DNA of 8,860 bases from NCBI GenBank assembly GCA_015232935.1, contig JADFYT010000085.1, positions 1 through 8,860 on the forward strand, given 5' to 3'. Every line of letters begins with the position of its first letter. The stretch's first letter is position 1. The stretch comes from Desulfamplus sp. GTDB taxonomy: Bacteria > Desulfobacterota > Desulfobacteria > Desulfobacterales > Desulfobacteraceae. The position numbers and the translations under genes were made by a program. Below, one piece after another: positions 1-5,824 of the stretch. The notes beneath the pieces are model-generated. The model saw only the letters and a program-made list of their open reading frames with translations. It had not been told where the DNA came from and made no database searches.

Positions 1-732
1 GTAGAGAAAATAAAGAGTCTTCACTTCTCGCCTGTTGCATTAAAGGGTCAGGTTACAGGGCCTGTTACCATGGGCATTGGTGTGAAAGATCAGGCAGGAA
101 GGCTGCTGTTTTATGATGAGCGCATGAGAGATATCGTGACAAAACAGGTGGCAATGAATGCCAGATGGCAGGCAGTCATGTTGTCCGAGCTAAACGCACA
201 ACACAAGCCCATCATCTTTTTTGATGAACCAGGTGTAGTTGGTTTTGGATCATCTACATATATAAGCATCACACGTGAACAGATTACAGAATCACTCAAA
301 GAGGGTATTGAGGCCGTTCACCATGGAGGCGGCCTTGCAGGCATTCACATATGTGCAAATGGCGACTGGTCTTTGGCATTGGAATCAGGAACAGATATAA
401 TCAACTTTGATGCATACTCCTATTTTGACAGGCTCATCCTTTACAGGGAGCCTTTGTGTCAATTTTTGACAAATGGGGGGATTTTGGCCTGGGGCATAGT
501 GCCCACAGCAAACCCTGAGCATGTGGAAAAAGCCTCTTTAGATTCTTTGTGGGAGTTGTGGCAAATCCAGGTCAATCAATTGATGTCGCTTGGTATAAGT
601 CATGATACAGTTTTTTCACAGAGCCTTATAACGCCAAGCTGTGGAACCGGCTCTCTGAGTCTTGAACATGCCAAAAAGGTGCTCTATCTTGTCAAATCTT
701 TGTCGGAACGAATCAGAGCCAATAACAAATAG
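1..732 (+). CDS. UroD/MetE-superfamily zinc-dependent methyltransferase, 5' end outside window
   Basis: The frame is open from base 1, with VEKIKSLHF before the first Met at 70, so the gene is truncated by the window edge; 243 residues are visible. The residues expected of a zinc-thiolate methyltransferase (cobalamin-independent methionine synthase C-terminal half, MtaA/MtbA-like) are present. They are KGQVTGPVT near the start, FFDEP at 214-228, an H-x-C pair (HIC, His at 346-348, Cys at 352-354) and a late Cys in TPSCGTGS (codon 640-642). In MetE the H-x-C and late Cys bind the Zn that activates the thiol acceptor. The methyl donor and acceptor cannot be told from this fragment. Family knowledge suggests transfer from a methyl-corrinoid or methyl-folate to a thiol in the cytoplasm. 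No signal peptide or membrane segment is visible in this part. It is probably not a haem-pathway UroD, because the zinc ligands are kept. Confidence is high for the superfamily and low for the substrate. Confidence 0.85.
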   Translation, partial: VEKIKSLHFSPVALKGQVTGPVTMGIGVKDQAGRLLFYDERMRDIVTKQVAMNARWQAVMLSELNAQHKPIIFFDEPGVVGFGSSTYISITREQITESLKEGIEAVHHGGGLAGIHICANGDWSLALESGTDIINFDAYSYFDRLILYREPLCQFLTNGGILAWGIVPTANPEHVEKASLDSLWELWQIQVNQLMSLGISHDTVFSQSLITPSCGTGSLSLEHAKKVLYLVKSLSERIRANNK

Positions 733-846
733 CTGTTTTAACAGAGTATCTGGATGGTTCTTTTTTAAACAAGGTGATATTTGACAATCGATATTTGTCT
801 TGCATGTATATTTCTTTTAGCGTAAGAATCATTATGCCAAAGCTGT

Positions 847-918
847 GAACATAAGCGGCTTTGCTGCAATTATTATTACAGGATTGAAATTCCTGAGTAA
901 TATGAGAATAATATCAAG
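847..918 (+). repeat. Repeat element A, copy 1
   Basis: This 72-base block is similar by eye to 6096-6167 (also 72 bases, with small internal gaps). Shared words include GCTGCAATT and TGAAATTCCTGAG, and both end in ATCAAG. It contains a hairpin: TATTA-CAGGA (874-883), loop TTGAAAT, then TCCTG-AG-TAATA (891-902), giving 10 pairs with a two-base bulge. Copy 2 keeps the stem with different bases. Confidence 0.7.
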
Positions 919-982
919 TTCACGTTTACGATAAATAAAAGTCATCTGCCCCACCCCATTACGAAACAAAAAATATTTTTCA

Positions 983-1012
983 TTGAAGACATCAAACCAT
1001 AGCCTGTATAAA
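983..1012 (+). promoter_or_regulatory. Candidate sigma70 promoter for the PHA gene block
   Basis: TTGAAG (983-988) and TATAAA (1007-1012) are separated by 18 bases. They match 4/6 and 5/6 of the consensus boxes and lie about 75 bases before the first gene of the block. In AT-rich DNA such pairs arise by chance, so support is modest. Confidence 0.35.
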
Positions 1013-1088
1013 AATCCAAAGGCTCCTGTGGGTTTATAATTTTGTCAATGGGTGTCGCACCAAGCAGATAGATAACGGGAGAATAGAG

Positions 1089-1706
1089 ATGGCAAAAATA
1101 AGTGACAAGCATCTTATGGACAGAAAATTTCTGGAGTTCTGGGGCAACCTGTTTCTAAATATTGCAAAAGGTCAGGAGCATATGGATCAGTTATCCTCTA
1201 TTATGAACATGGATTCCATGAATAATATGGATTTCATGAATTTTAACGAGATGGCTAAAATATTCAGACAAAGCTATCAACTGGCTTCAGAGGAGTCAAG
1301 CAGGCCAGACAGGAAACCAGACGAAAAAGACGCATTGAAACCGCACGAATCTTTTGAAGCATTCCAGAAAGCCTTTGCTGACTCTATTACTTTATGGGGC
1401 TGGATTCCCAAAAAAGACCATGATGCCCTAAAGCAGAGCTATGATGGTTTAAAAATAGAATATGAGACTTTGCAAAATGAGAATAATGATTTAAGACAAA
1501 AACATGATGTCTTGAAACAGAAGGCGGACACTCAAGAAGAGGTAATATCTCAATTACGCGACATTCTTAATGCAAAAGGGATGGGTCATGTGGAGCTGTT
1601 CCAGCATATTCAAAATCTTGCCCGTAAACAGACTAACGAATTTCAGAGCATGATACTAAATCTACAAAGTCTGTTTAAAACTGATGACAATAACCCGCAG
1701 TTATAA
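1089..1706 (+). CDS. Coiled-coil protein at head of PHA synthase operon (possible granule-associated/phasin-like partner)
   Basis: This 205-residue protein starts at ATG 1089 behind GGGAGAA (1077-1083) with 5-base spacing. No catalytic motif is recognised. Residues 1-30 are amphipathic (FLEFWGNLFLNIAKGQE). Residues 31-55 are rich in Met and Asn with MD/MN repeats. Residues 68-88 are a charged hydrophilic linker. Residues 98-106 read DSITLWGWI. Residues about 107-160 are a predicted coiled coil (DALKQSYDGLKIEYETL, then DLRQKHDVLKQK). The tail, 165-198, is another helix. There is no signal peptide or membrane span. It lies 104 bases upstream of phaE on the same strand, and its IPKKDHDALK segment loosely recalls the LPVASRSELD plus coiled-coil end of PhaE. 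A granule-surface, phasin or synthase-assembly role is inferred from position and composition only. It is flanked by GATAACG direct repeats and by the two halves of a repeat that is contiguous elsewhere. Confidence 0.8.
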   Translation: MAKISDKHLMDRKFLEFWGNLFLNIAKGQEHMDQLSSIMNMDSMNNMDFMNFNEMAKIFRQSYQLASEESSRPDRKPDEKDALKPHESFEAFQKAFADSITLWGWIPKKDHDALKQSYDGLKIEYETLQNENNDLRQKHDVLKQKADTQEEVISQLRDILNAKGMGHVELFQHIQNLARKQTNEFQSMILNLQSLFKTDDNNPQL

Positions 1707-1711
1707 AAATA

Positions 1712-1791
1712 GATAACGACCATGCCCTGATGGGCACAACGAATAATGAAAGTCCTGTAATTACAGCTGTCTCAGGAGACTTTCACATAAA
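1712..1791 (+). repeat. Repeat element B, copy 1 (leader of phaE)
   Basis: Hand alignment to 6182-6261 gives 69 of 80 identical bases with no gaps. It contains GAAAGTC...GACTTTC arms (1748-1754, 1778-1784), extended inward by CTG/CAG with a two-base bulge. The loop includes the perfect 12-base palindrome CTGTAATTACAG (1755-1766). A second small stem, TGCCC-TGAT-GGGCA, lies at the 5' side. The block ends 7 bases before the phaE Shine-Dalgarno AGGAGA (1799-1804), so it would be transcribed as the phaE leader. Confidence 0.85.
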
Positions 1792-1810
1792 ATAAAACAG
1801 GAGATTTACA

Positions 1811-2824
1811 ATGGGTGATAAAACAGATGATCCTTTAGGAATTGAATCAATGATCAAAACCTGGACAAAATCCGTGAACGATCTGATGGGAGGTGAATAC
1901 ACCCAGGGGAAAATGCCGCAGATGCCATTCCCCTTTTTTCAGTCACCGTTCCAGCCATCGTTTGACTCGCCAATTCAATCAATGTTTCAGCACGTATTTC
2001 AGCAAAACCAGGATGGATCAGGAAAAACACCATTTTATTGGCCATTTCAATACGGTGACAGTTCAAAAAAAACAACAGGGGATCAAAAAGATGTAATGTC
2101 GGCAATAACAAACGCGATGAAAAATTTGCAGACCATTACTGCTGCCATGTCATCACCTGAATCAATGGCCGCGTTGTTCAAGGGAATAGGCACAATGCCT
2201 GAAATGCTTATGAATTTTACCCACTCCACCATTTCAGGCATGGCTGAAATTCACCAGAAAATGGCAGAAAGTGCCAGCAGAATGGGGGAATCAGTCAAAG
2301 CATATAATTTTGACAACATAGATAAAGATATGTTTAAGGTGTGGTCTGAAATATATGAAAAGGAGTTCCGAAAATTTCTGCAAATTCCCCAGCTTGGATT
2401 GACACGGGAGTATCAGGAAAAAATCAACGACATGACTGATAGATTCAATATATGCCAGGCTCAGATGGCAGATTTTCTTCGCATTTTATCACTTCCGTTC
2501 CAGCATTCAGCAGTAGTCATGCAGGAGGAGATTCAGGCGTTAGCTGAGAAAGGAGCTCTTTCTGAAGATCCTCAGTTCTATTACCAGATGTGGGTAAGGA
2601 TCCTGGAAGGTCACTTCATGACCCTGTTCCAGACACCTGACTATATTGACGCACTGACAAAAACCATAGGAGCCATGAGCCAGTTTAACAGCTCAAAACA
2701 AAGTGTTATTGAGGATATATTAAGCACCCTGCCGGTTGCCAGCAGATCAGAACTTGATGATGTGGCAAGAGAACTTCATCAACTTAAAAAAGAGATCCGC
2801 AACCTTAGAAAGCAAATAGTGTGA
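1811..2824 (+). CDS. phaE: Class III polyhydroxyalkanoate synthase subunit PhaE
   Basis: PhaE is the non-catalytic partner that binds and activates PhaC in class III PHA synthases, which make polyester granules from (R)-3-hydroxyacyl-CoA in the cytoplasm. The 337-residue length fits the family (about 350). Recognisable parts are a Met/Pro/Phe/Gln-rich N-terminal region (33-80), a helical middle, and the conserved WSEIYEKEF...IPQLGLTREYQEK block (178-204). After these come FNICQAQMADFLRILSLPFQ (212-231) and the typical C-terminal LPVASRSELDD followed by a short coiled coil (307-335). The start is ATG 1811 behind AGGAGA (1799-1804). phaC begins 33 bases after the stop, as expected for a co-transcribed pair. 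The leader contains repeat element B. The low-complexity N-terminal region is more Phe/Gln-rich than I would expect, but this family is variable there. The assignment is secure because of the adjacent phaC. Confidence 0.93.
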   Translation: MGDKTDDPLGIESMIKTWTKSVNDLMGGEYTQGKMPQMPFPFFQSPFQPSFDSPIQSMFQHVFQQNQDGSGKTPFYWPFQYGDSSKKTTGDQKDVMSAITNAMKNLQTITAAMSSPESMAALFKGIGTMPEMLMNFTHSTISGMAEIHQKMAESASRMGESVKAYNFDNIDKDMFKVWSEIYEKEFRKFLQIPQLGLTREYQEKINDMTDRFNICQAQMADFLRILSLPFQHSAVVMQEEIQALAEKGALSEDPQFYYQMWVRILEGHFMTLFQTPDYIDALTKTIGAMSQFNSSKQSVIEDILSTLPVASRSELDDVARELHQLKKEIRNLRKQIV

Positions 2825-2845
2825 TAAGAATGATATTAAAAGCTC

Positions 2846-2855
2846 GGGAGGTGAG
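2846..2855 (+). promoter_or_regulatory. Strong ribosome binding site of phaC
   Basis: GGGAGGTGAG, with GGAGG at 2847-2851, lies 6 bases before ATG 2858. It is the strongest Shine-Dalgarno in the block and fixes the phaC start. Confidence 0.8.
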
Positions 2856-2857
2856 AT

Positions 2858-4156
2858 ATGACACAATTTAAAGTCCCAATTGATCTTATCATGTCAAAGG
2901 TAGCTGACGATACTACAAAGGCACGAGACAGGGTCAGAAAGGCATCTGAAGTTCTGTTGTCAGATCTTAAAACAGAACTCGCAAGTACACCTTATGAGGT
3001 CATTTACCAGGAAGACAGGGTTAAATTAAAACACTATCGCTCAAAAAAAAAGATAGCATACAAAACTCCTCTGCTTGTAGTGTATGCCCTTATCAACCGT
3101 GAGACAATGCTTGATCTCCAGCCTGGCAGAAGTGTAGTGGAGCGTTTTCTTGACAGTGGCATTGATCTTTACATGATTGACTGGGGATACCCTACCAGAA
3201 AAGACAGATTTCTCGATTTTGACGACCATATCAATGGATATATGGATAATATTGTTGAATTTATAAGAAAAAAAAATGGTGTGCCAAAGATCAATCTGAT
3301 GGGGATCTGTATGGGCGGTGCCTTTAGTGTTATTTATTCTGCACTTCATCCGGAGAAAATCAGAAATCTTGTTACCACAGTGACTCCAACCAATTTTAAT
3401 ACAAACAAAGGGCTTCTTCACCTCTGGATGAAAAATATAGATGTAGATTCTGTAGTAGATACCTATGGCAACCTTTCCGGAGATGTCATGAACTTTGGAT
3501 TTCTGCTTCTCAACCCGGCAAGACTGATGATAGACAAATATGTCGGATTCATGGAAAACATGGATAACAGAGATTTTGTTGAAAACTTTATTCGTATGGA
3601 AAAGTGGATTTTTGACAGCCCCGATCTTCCGGGAGAGGTTTTTCGGCAGTTTGTCAAAGAGTGTTATCAGGCAAACAAACTGATTCAAAGCAAACTCGAA
3701 GTAGGTGGCAGGATTGTTGATCTCAAGAATATAACCATGCCTTTACTCAACATTTACGGCAAATTTGACCACCTGGTTCCACCGGAAGCGTGCAACCAGC
3801 TGGTAAAGCATGTAGCAAGCAAAGATACGGAAGATATTTGCCTCAATACAGGACATATTGGTATCTACGTAAGCTCAAAATGTCAGGAGGCATTCGCTCC
3901 CAAAATTGCGTCATGGCTCAAGCAAAGAGACCAGGAGCCGGAACACAACGAGAAAGAAGATTCTAATAAAGAGGAGGAGGAAAAAACGTCCTACGTGGAA
4001 CAAAAGAGTGCCGATCCCGGGCATAAAGAGAAGATCGTGAAAAAAACAACAGCAGGCAAACCGTTAAAATTGGTTGGCACAGAAAAAAAAGGTGCCAGAA
4101 AAGCCCATTCAGCCAAATCTGGTGCCGCTGTAAAAAAGAAGAAAAAAACAACTTAA
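2858..4156 (+). CDS. phaC: Class III polyhydroxyalkanoate synthase catalytic subunit PhaC with lysine-rich C-terminal tail
   Basis: PhaC is an alpha/beta-hydrolase-fold synthase that polymerises (R)-3-hydroxyacyl-CoA, releasing CoA and growing polyester on the granule surface. The catalytic triad is visible: Cys151 in the lipase-like box GICMGG (149-154), Asp304 in GKFDHLVP and His333 in TGHIGIYV. The spacing matches what I recall of the Allochromatium vinosum enzyme (Cys149, Asp302, His331). The DWGYPTRKDR block (108-117) is typical. The catalytic core ends near residue 357, about the full length of ordinary class III enzymes. A further tail of about 75 residues follows: acidic/Lys-rich first (NEKEDSNKEEEEK), then strongly basic (GARKAHSAKSGAAVKKKKK). 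This tail resembles the lysine/alanine tails of nucleoid-binding granule proteins such as PhaF and PhaM; that comparison is an inference. phaE lies 33 bases upstream and a GAF gene 57 bases downstream. Confidence 0.96.
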   Translation: MTQFKVPIDLIMSKVADDTTKARDRVRKASEVLLSDLKTELASTPYEVIYQEDRVKLKHYRSKKKIAYKTPLLVVYALINRETMLDLQPGRSVVERFLDSGIDLYMIDWGYPTRKDRFLDFDDHINGYMDNIVEFIRKKNGVPKINLMGICMGGAFSVIYSALHPEKIRNLVTTVTPTNFNTNKGLLHLWMKNIDVDSVVDTYGNLSGDVMNFGFLLLNPARLMIDKYVGFMENMDNRDFVENFIRMEKWIFDSPDLPGEVFRQFVKECYQANKLIQSKLEVGGRIVDLKNITMPLLNIYGKFDHLVPPEACNQLVKHVASKDTEDICLNTGHIGIYVSSKCQEAFAPKIASWLKQRDQEPEHNEKEDSNKEEEEKTSYVEQKSADPGHKEKIVKKTTAGKPLKLVGTEKKGARKAHSAKSGAAVKKKKKTT

Positions 4157-4198
4157 GCCTGATGCTAAAAAAAATATAGACAAATAAACAGGATTTAT

Positions 4199-4204
4199 AG
4201 GAGA
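4199..4204 (+). promoter_or_regulatory. Ribosome binding site that decides the GAF gene start
   Basis: AGGAGA lies 9 bases before ATG 4214. An in-frame TTG at 4205 touches this site and so cannot be the start, and ATG 4223 is too far away. Confidence 0.65.
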
Positions 4205-4213
4205 TTGAACGAC

Positions 4214-5266
4214 ATGACAACAATGGAAACCGATTATTTTGATATATTCTGTAAAATCAGCAAGGCATTTGGTTCGGCAGCTACCCAGAATGAACTTCTG
4301 AATCTCATTGTTGACAGTGCTATCAGCACGATGGATGGCAAGGCGGCATGCCTGTTTCTGTCAGATGAAAAAAATGACTTCTTTATACCTGTAGTTCAAA
4401 AAGGGTTGTCGGAAAACTATTTTCACGCAAGCCCGATTAAAGTTGTCACCCTTGTCAAGGAAATTGAAAAAAAGGGCTACCTTATTTTTAAAGACGCAAC
4501 AAGCGACCCCCGGCTCGAACATCATGAAGCAAAAAAAGCAGAAGGCATAGCCTCTATAATGTCGGTACCTGTACGCATGAAAAACCGCACTATCGGCATT
4601 CTTTCCCTTTATACCGCAACACAAAGAGATTTCACCCCAAAAGAGATAGATTTTCTTTGTGCCCTGGCTGATCAGGGAGGAATTGCCATTCACAACAACC
4701 GCCTTTTGAACAGGATTGAAAAAAATTCCACCCTGTTTCTTGATCTTGCCTCTTCAATCAACTCCACCCTGGAAATTACGGAAATCCTCAAGCATATGAC
4801 TGAGGAACTCTGTGATGTCTTTGGAATGAAAGGAGCTTCCATCCGGCTGTTCAACGAGGACACACAGACCATGGAACTTGTGGCAAGCCATGGATTGACT
4901 GAAGAATTTCTAAAATCATTAGCACCAAACGTCAGCTCTAATTTCATCTCCAGCATATTGAAAGGGGAAACTAAAATCGTCAATGACACAGATACTGATA
5001 AAAGACCGGAACTTGTGGAAGGGATGAAAAAGGCGGGGATCAAGTCCGCAATCTGCACCCCGATTATGGCAAGGGAGCAGGTGATAGGACTGATGGGGCT
5101 TTTCAGTCAGGACCAAAGAGAGTTTCCCAATGATCTTATTATGATAGTCGAGGCTCTTGGTCACCAGGGAGGGCTTGCTATCCAGAATGCATCCATGTAT
5201 CTCAAACTTCAGGAAGATAAAAACAATCTGGAAAAAGATGTCTGGAGCCACCGCTCCTGGTTCTAA
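4214..5266 (+). CDS. Tandem GAF-domain protein, no output domain
   Basis: This soluble protein of 350 residues starts at ATG 4214, chosen from the Shine-Dalgarno at 4199-4204. It has two GAF domains. The first is at about residues 25-165, with ACLFLSDEKNDFF, IASIMSVPV and GILSLYTATQRDFTPKEIDF, ending ALADQGGIAIHNNRLL. The second, at about 187-330, repeats this plan: ASIRLFNEDTQTM, KSAICTPI, IGLMGLFS, then EALGHQGGLAIQNASMY. Short helices link and end the domains. There is no kinase, cyclase, EAL or DNA-binding domain, so it would act by binding a small ligand or a partner protein. Position, 57 bases behind phaC on the same strand, suggests co-transcription and a role in sensing or regulating PHA metabolism. 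This is an inference; GAF domains bind many ligands and no ligand-specific residues are recognised. The protein ends naturally at DVWSHRSWF, with no sign of truncation. Confidence 0.88.
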   Translation: MTTMETDYFDIFCKISKAFGSAATQNELLNLIVDSAISTMDGKAACLFLSDEKNDFFIPVVQKGLSENYFHASPIKVVTLVKEIEKKGYLIFKDATSDPRLEHHEAKKAEGIASIMSVPVRMKNRTIGILSLYTATQRDFTPKEIDFLCALADQGGIAIHNNRLLNRIEKNSTLFLDLASSINSTLEITEILKHMTEELCDVFGMKGASIRLFNEDTQTMELVASHGLTEEFLKSLAPNVSSNFISSILKGETKIVNDTDTDKRPELVEGMKKAGIKSAICTPIMAREQVIGLMGLFSQDQREFPNDLIMIVEALGHQGGLAIQNASMYLKLQEDKNNLEKDVWSHRSWF

Positions 5267-5305
5267 CTTTTTCCCTGATAAAAGAATTCAGAAACCATAG
5301 TGCTC

Positions 5306-5386
5306 CTTCAAGGTTTGACTGTCGGGTGAAAAAAATCTCGCAAGATTGAATAATCTTAAGATCTACCCGACACTTTAAACTTGAAG
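5306..5386. repeat. Large imperfect inverted repeat with nested hairpin
   Basis: Arms 5306-5327 and 5365-5386 are 22 bases each and pair at 18 positions, including the uninterrupted 8-mer TGTCGGGT/ACCCGACA and the terminal CTTCAAG/CTTGAAG. Between them a perfect hairpin, AAGATT-GAAT-AATCTT (5342-5357), is nested, so the whole can form a cruciform or a two-tier RNA. No T-run follows either arm, so it does not look like a standard intrinsic terminator. It may be a small non-autonomous mobile element or an mRNA 3' structure; no clear target-site duplication is seen. Confidence 0.7.
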
Positions 5387-5432
5387 AAGCAATAGCATGT
5401 TTCACTTGCCTTTTTACATTGTATTTAACCTT

Positions 5433-5471
5433 GTTTGCATTTTTAGGGGCTTTTCCCAAAAAAATGCAAAC
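5433..5471. terminator. Long A/T-rich hairpin, possible bidirectional terminator of the PHA block
   Basis: GTTTGCATTTTT (5433-5444) is exactly complementary to AAAAATGCAAAC (5460-5471). An inner GGG/CCC adds three pairs across a small internal loop. It is the last strong hairpin after the GAF gene and before the antitoxin. A downstream U-tract is weak (CTGCTTTTCA), so termination is likely but not certain. An alternative is an operator, since its arms carry the TTTGCAT word also found by the antitoxin gene. Confidence 0.5.
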
Positions 5472-5561
5472 TGCTTTTCAGGTGATATGAAAGATGCCGA
5501 AACCGTTTTGAGTTTTAAACTGTAATGCCTGATGGAAACCCTTGTAAAGTTCAAATATTTG

Positions 5562-5583
5562 TTTTGCATTTTTTGCATAGCAT
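5562..5583 (+). promoter_or_regulatory. Candidate antitoxin operator (TTTTGCAT direct repeats)
   Basis: TTTTGCAT occurs at 5562-5569 and again at 5571-5578 (9-base period), followed by a partial AGCAT at 5579-5583. This is just upstream of the antitoxin ribosome binding site. Ribbon-helix-helix antitoxins usually repress their own operon through short tandem sites, so this is a reasonable operator. The assignment is an inference from position and repetition. Confidence 0.35.
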
Positions 5584-5593
5584 TGGAAAATTT

Positions 5594-5600
5594 AAGGAGG
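5594..5600 (+). promoter_or_regulatory. Ribosome binding site that decides the antitoxin start
   Basis: AAGGAGG with 5-base spacing to ATG 5606 favours this start over the in-frame ATG at 5525, which lacks one. Confidence 0.8.
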
Positions 5601-5605
5601 TAAAT

Positions 5606-5824
5606 ATGTTATCAATAAGATTACCAGAGGATTTGGCAACAAGACTAAATTTTCTTGCTGCACAAACAAACAGAACAAAATCATTTTATGCCATTGAAGC
5701 AATCAGGAGGTATCTTGAAGACCTTGAGGATTTGTATTTTGGCGAAAAAGCCTATAAGGAGTTTATTCTGAGTGGTGAAAAAGCGTTGTCAACCAAAGAA
5801 GTGCAAAAAGAGCTTGAATTATAA
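5606..5824 (+). CDS. RelB/RHH-type antitoxin
   Basis: This small protein of 72 residues starts at ATG 5606 behind a near-perfect AAGGAGG. The N-terminal MLSIRLPEDLATRLNFLA is the beta-strand and first helix of a ribbon-helix-helix DNA-binding domain. The second helix follows (TKSFYAIEAIRRYLEDLED, about 28-47). The acidic/basic C-terminal half (GEKAYKEFILSGEKALSTKEVQKELEL) is the part that in such antitoxins wraps and blocks the toxin. The RelE toxin gene overlaps its end, which is the usual order and coupling. Expected role: dimeric, protease-sensitive antidote and repressor of its own operon. The TTTTGCAT repeats at 5562-5578 are a candidate site. Which named subfamily (RelB, StbD, DUF6290-like) cannot be settled by eye. 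Confidence 0.86.
   Translation: MLSIRLPEDLATRLNFLAAQTNRTKSFYAIEAIRRYLEDLEDLYFGEKAYKEFILSGEKALSTKEVQKELEL

Larger units (their letters stand above)
733..1088. other. Intergenic region between the methyltransferase and the PHA block
   Basis: No convincing gene is present in 356 bases. Just after the stop is a weak CTGTT/AACAG inverted repeat (733-744) that is too small to call a terminator. The region holds repeat element A (847-918), a sigma70-like candidate promoter (983-1012) and the ribosome binding site GGGAGAA (1077-1083) of the gene at 1089. The stretch 919-982 shows nothing recognisable. Confidence 0.6.
5267..5605. other. Intergenic region after the PHA block
   Basis: No gene is visible in 339 bases. 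It holds a large imperfect inverted repeat (5306-5386), a second long hairpin (5433-5471), and TTTGCAT motifs close to the antitoxin gene. There are also a short palindrome AGTTTTAAACT (5511 area) and another, CAAATATTTG (5552-5561). I could not find a convincing promoter for the toxin-antitoxin pair. A 27-codon in-frame extension of the antitoxin (ATG 5525) has no ribosome binding site and is not family-like. Confidence 0.6.

Noticed and set aside
733..770. Intrinsic terminator after the methyltransferase gene
   Set aside because: CTGTT/AACAG has only five pairs and a two-base loop, and the nearest T-run lies well downstream. It is too weak to call.
781..812. Promoter TTGACA (781-786) with TATATT (807-812)
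   Set aside because: The spacing is 20 bases, outside the usual 16-18, and at normal spacing the -10 is poor. The candidate at 983-1012 is better.
1748..1784. Intrinsic terminator in the phaE leader
   Set aside because: The hairpin has no following U-tract and is directly followed by the phaE ribosome binding site. A conserved leader element fits better.
3041..3688. 215-aa open frame on the minus strand
   Set aside because: It lies wholly inside phaC, whose triad is intact. The antisense protein is Cys/His/Ile-rich without family features and has no upstream ribosome binding site, so it is a shadow frame.
4123..4153. Frameshift creating the PhaC lysine tail
   Set aside because: The charged composition begins well before the A-runs and continues steadily for about 75 residues in one frame, so a late indel could only affect the last few residues. 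Kept as a caution in the finding.
5525..5605. Antitoxin beginning at ATG 5525
   Set aside because: The 27 extra residues do not resemble an RHH N-terminus and no ribosome binding site precedes them. ATG 5606 has AAGGAGG at ideal spacing.
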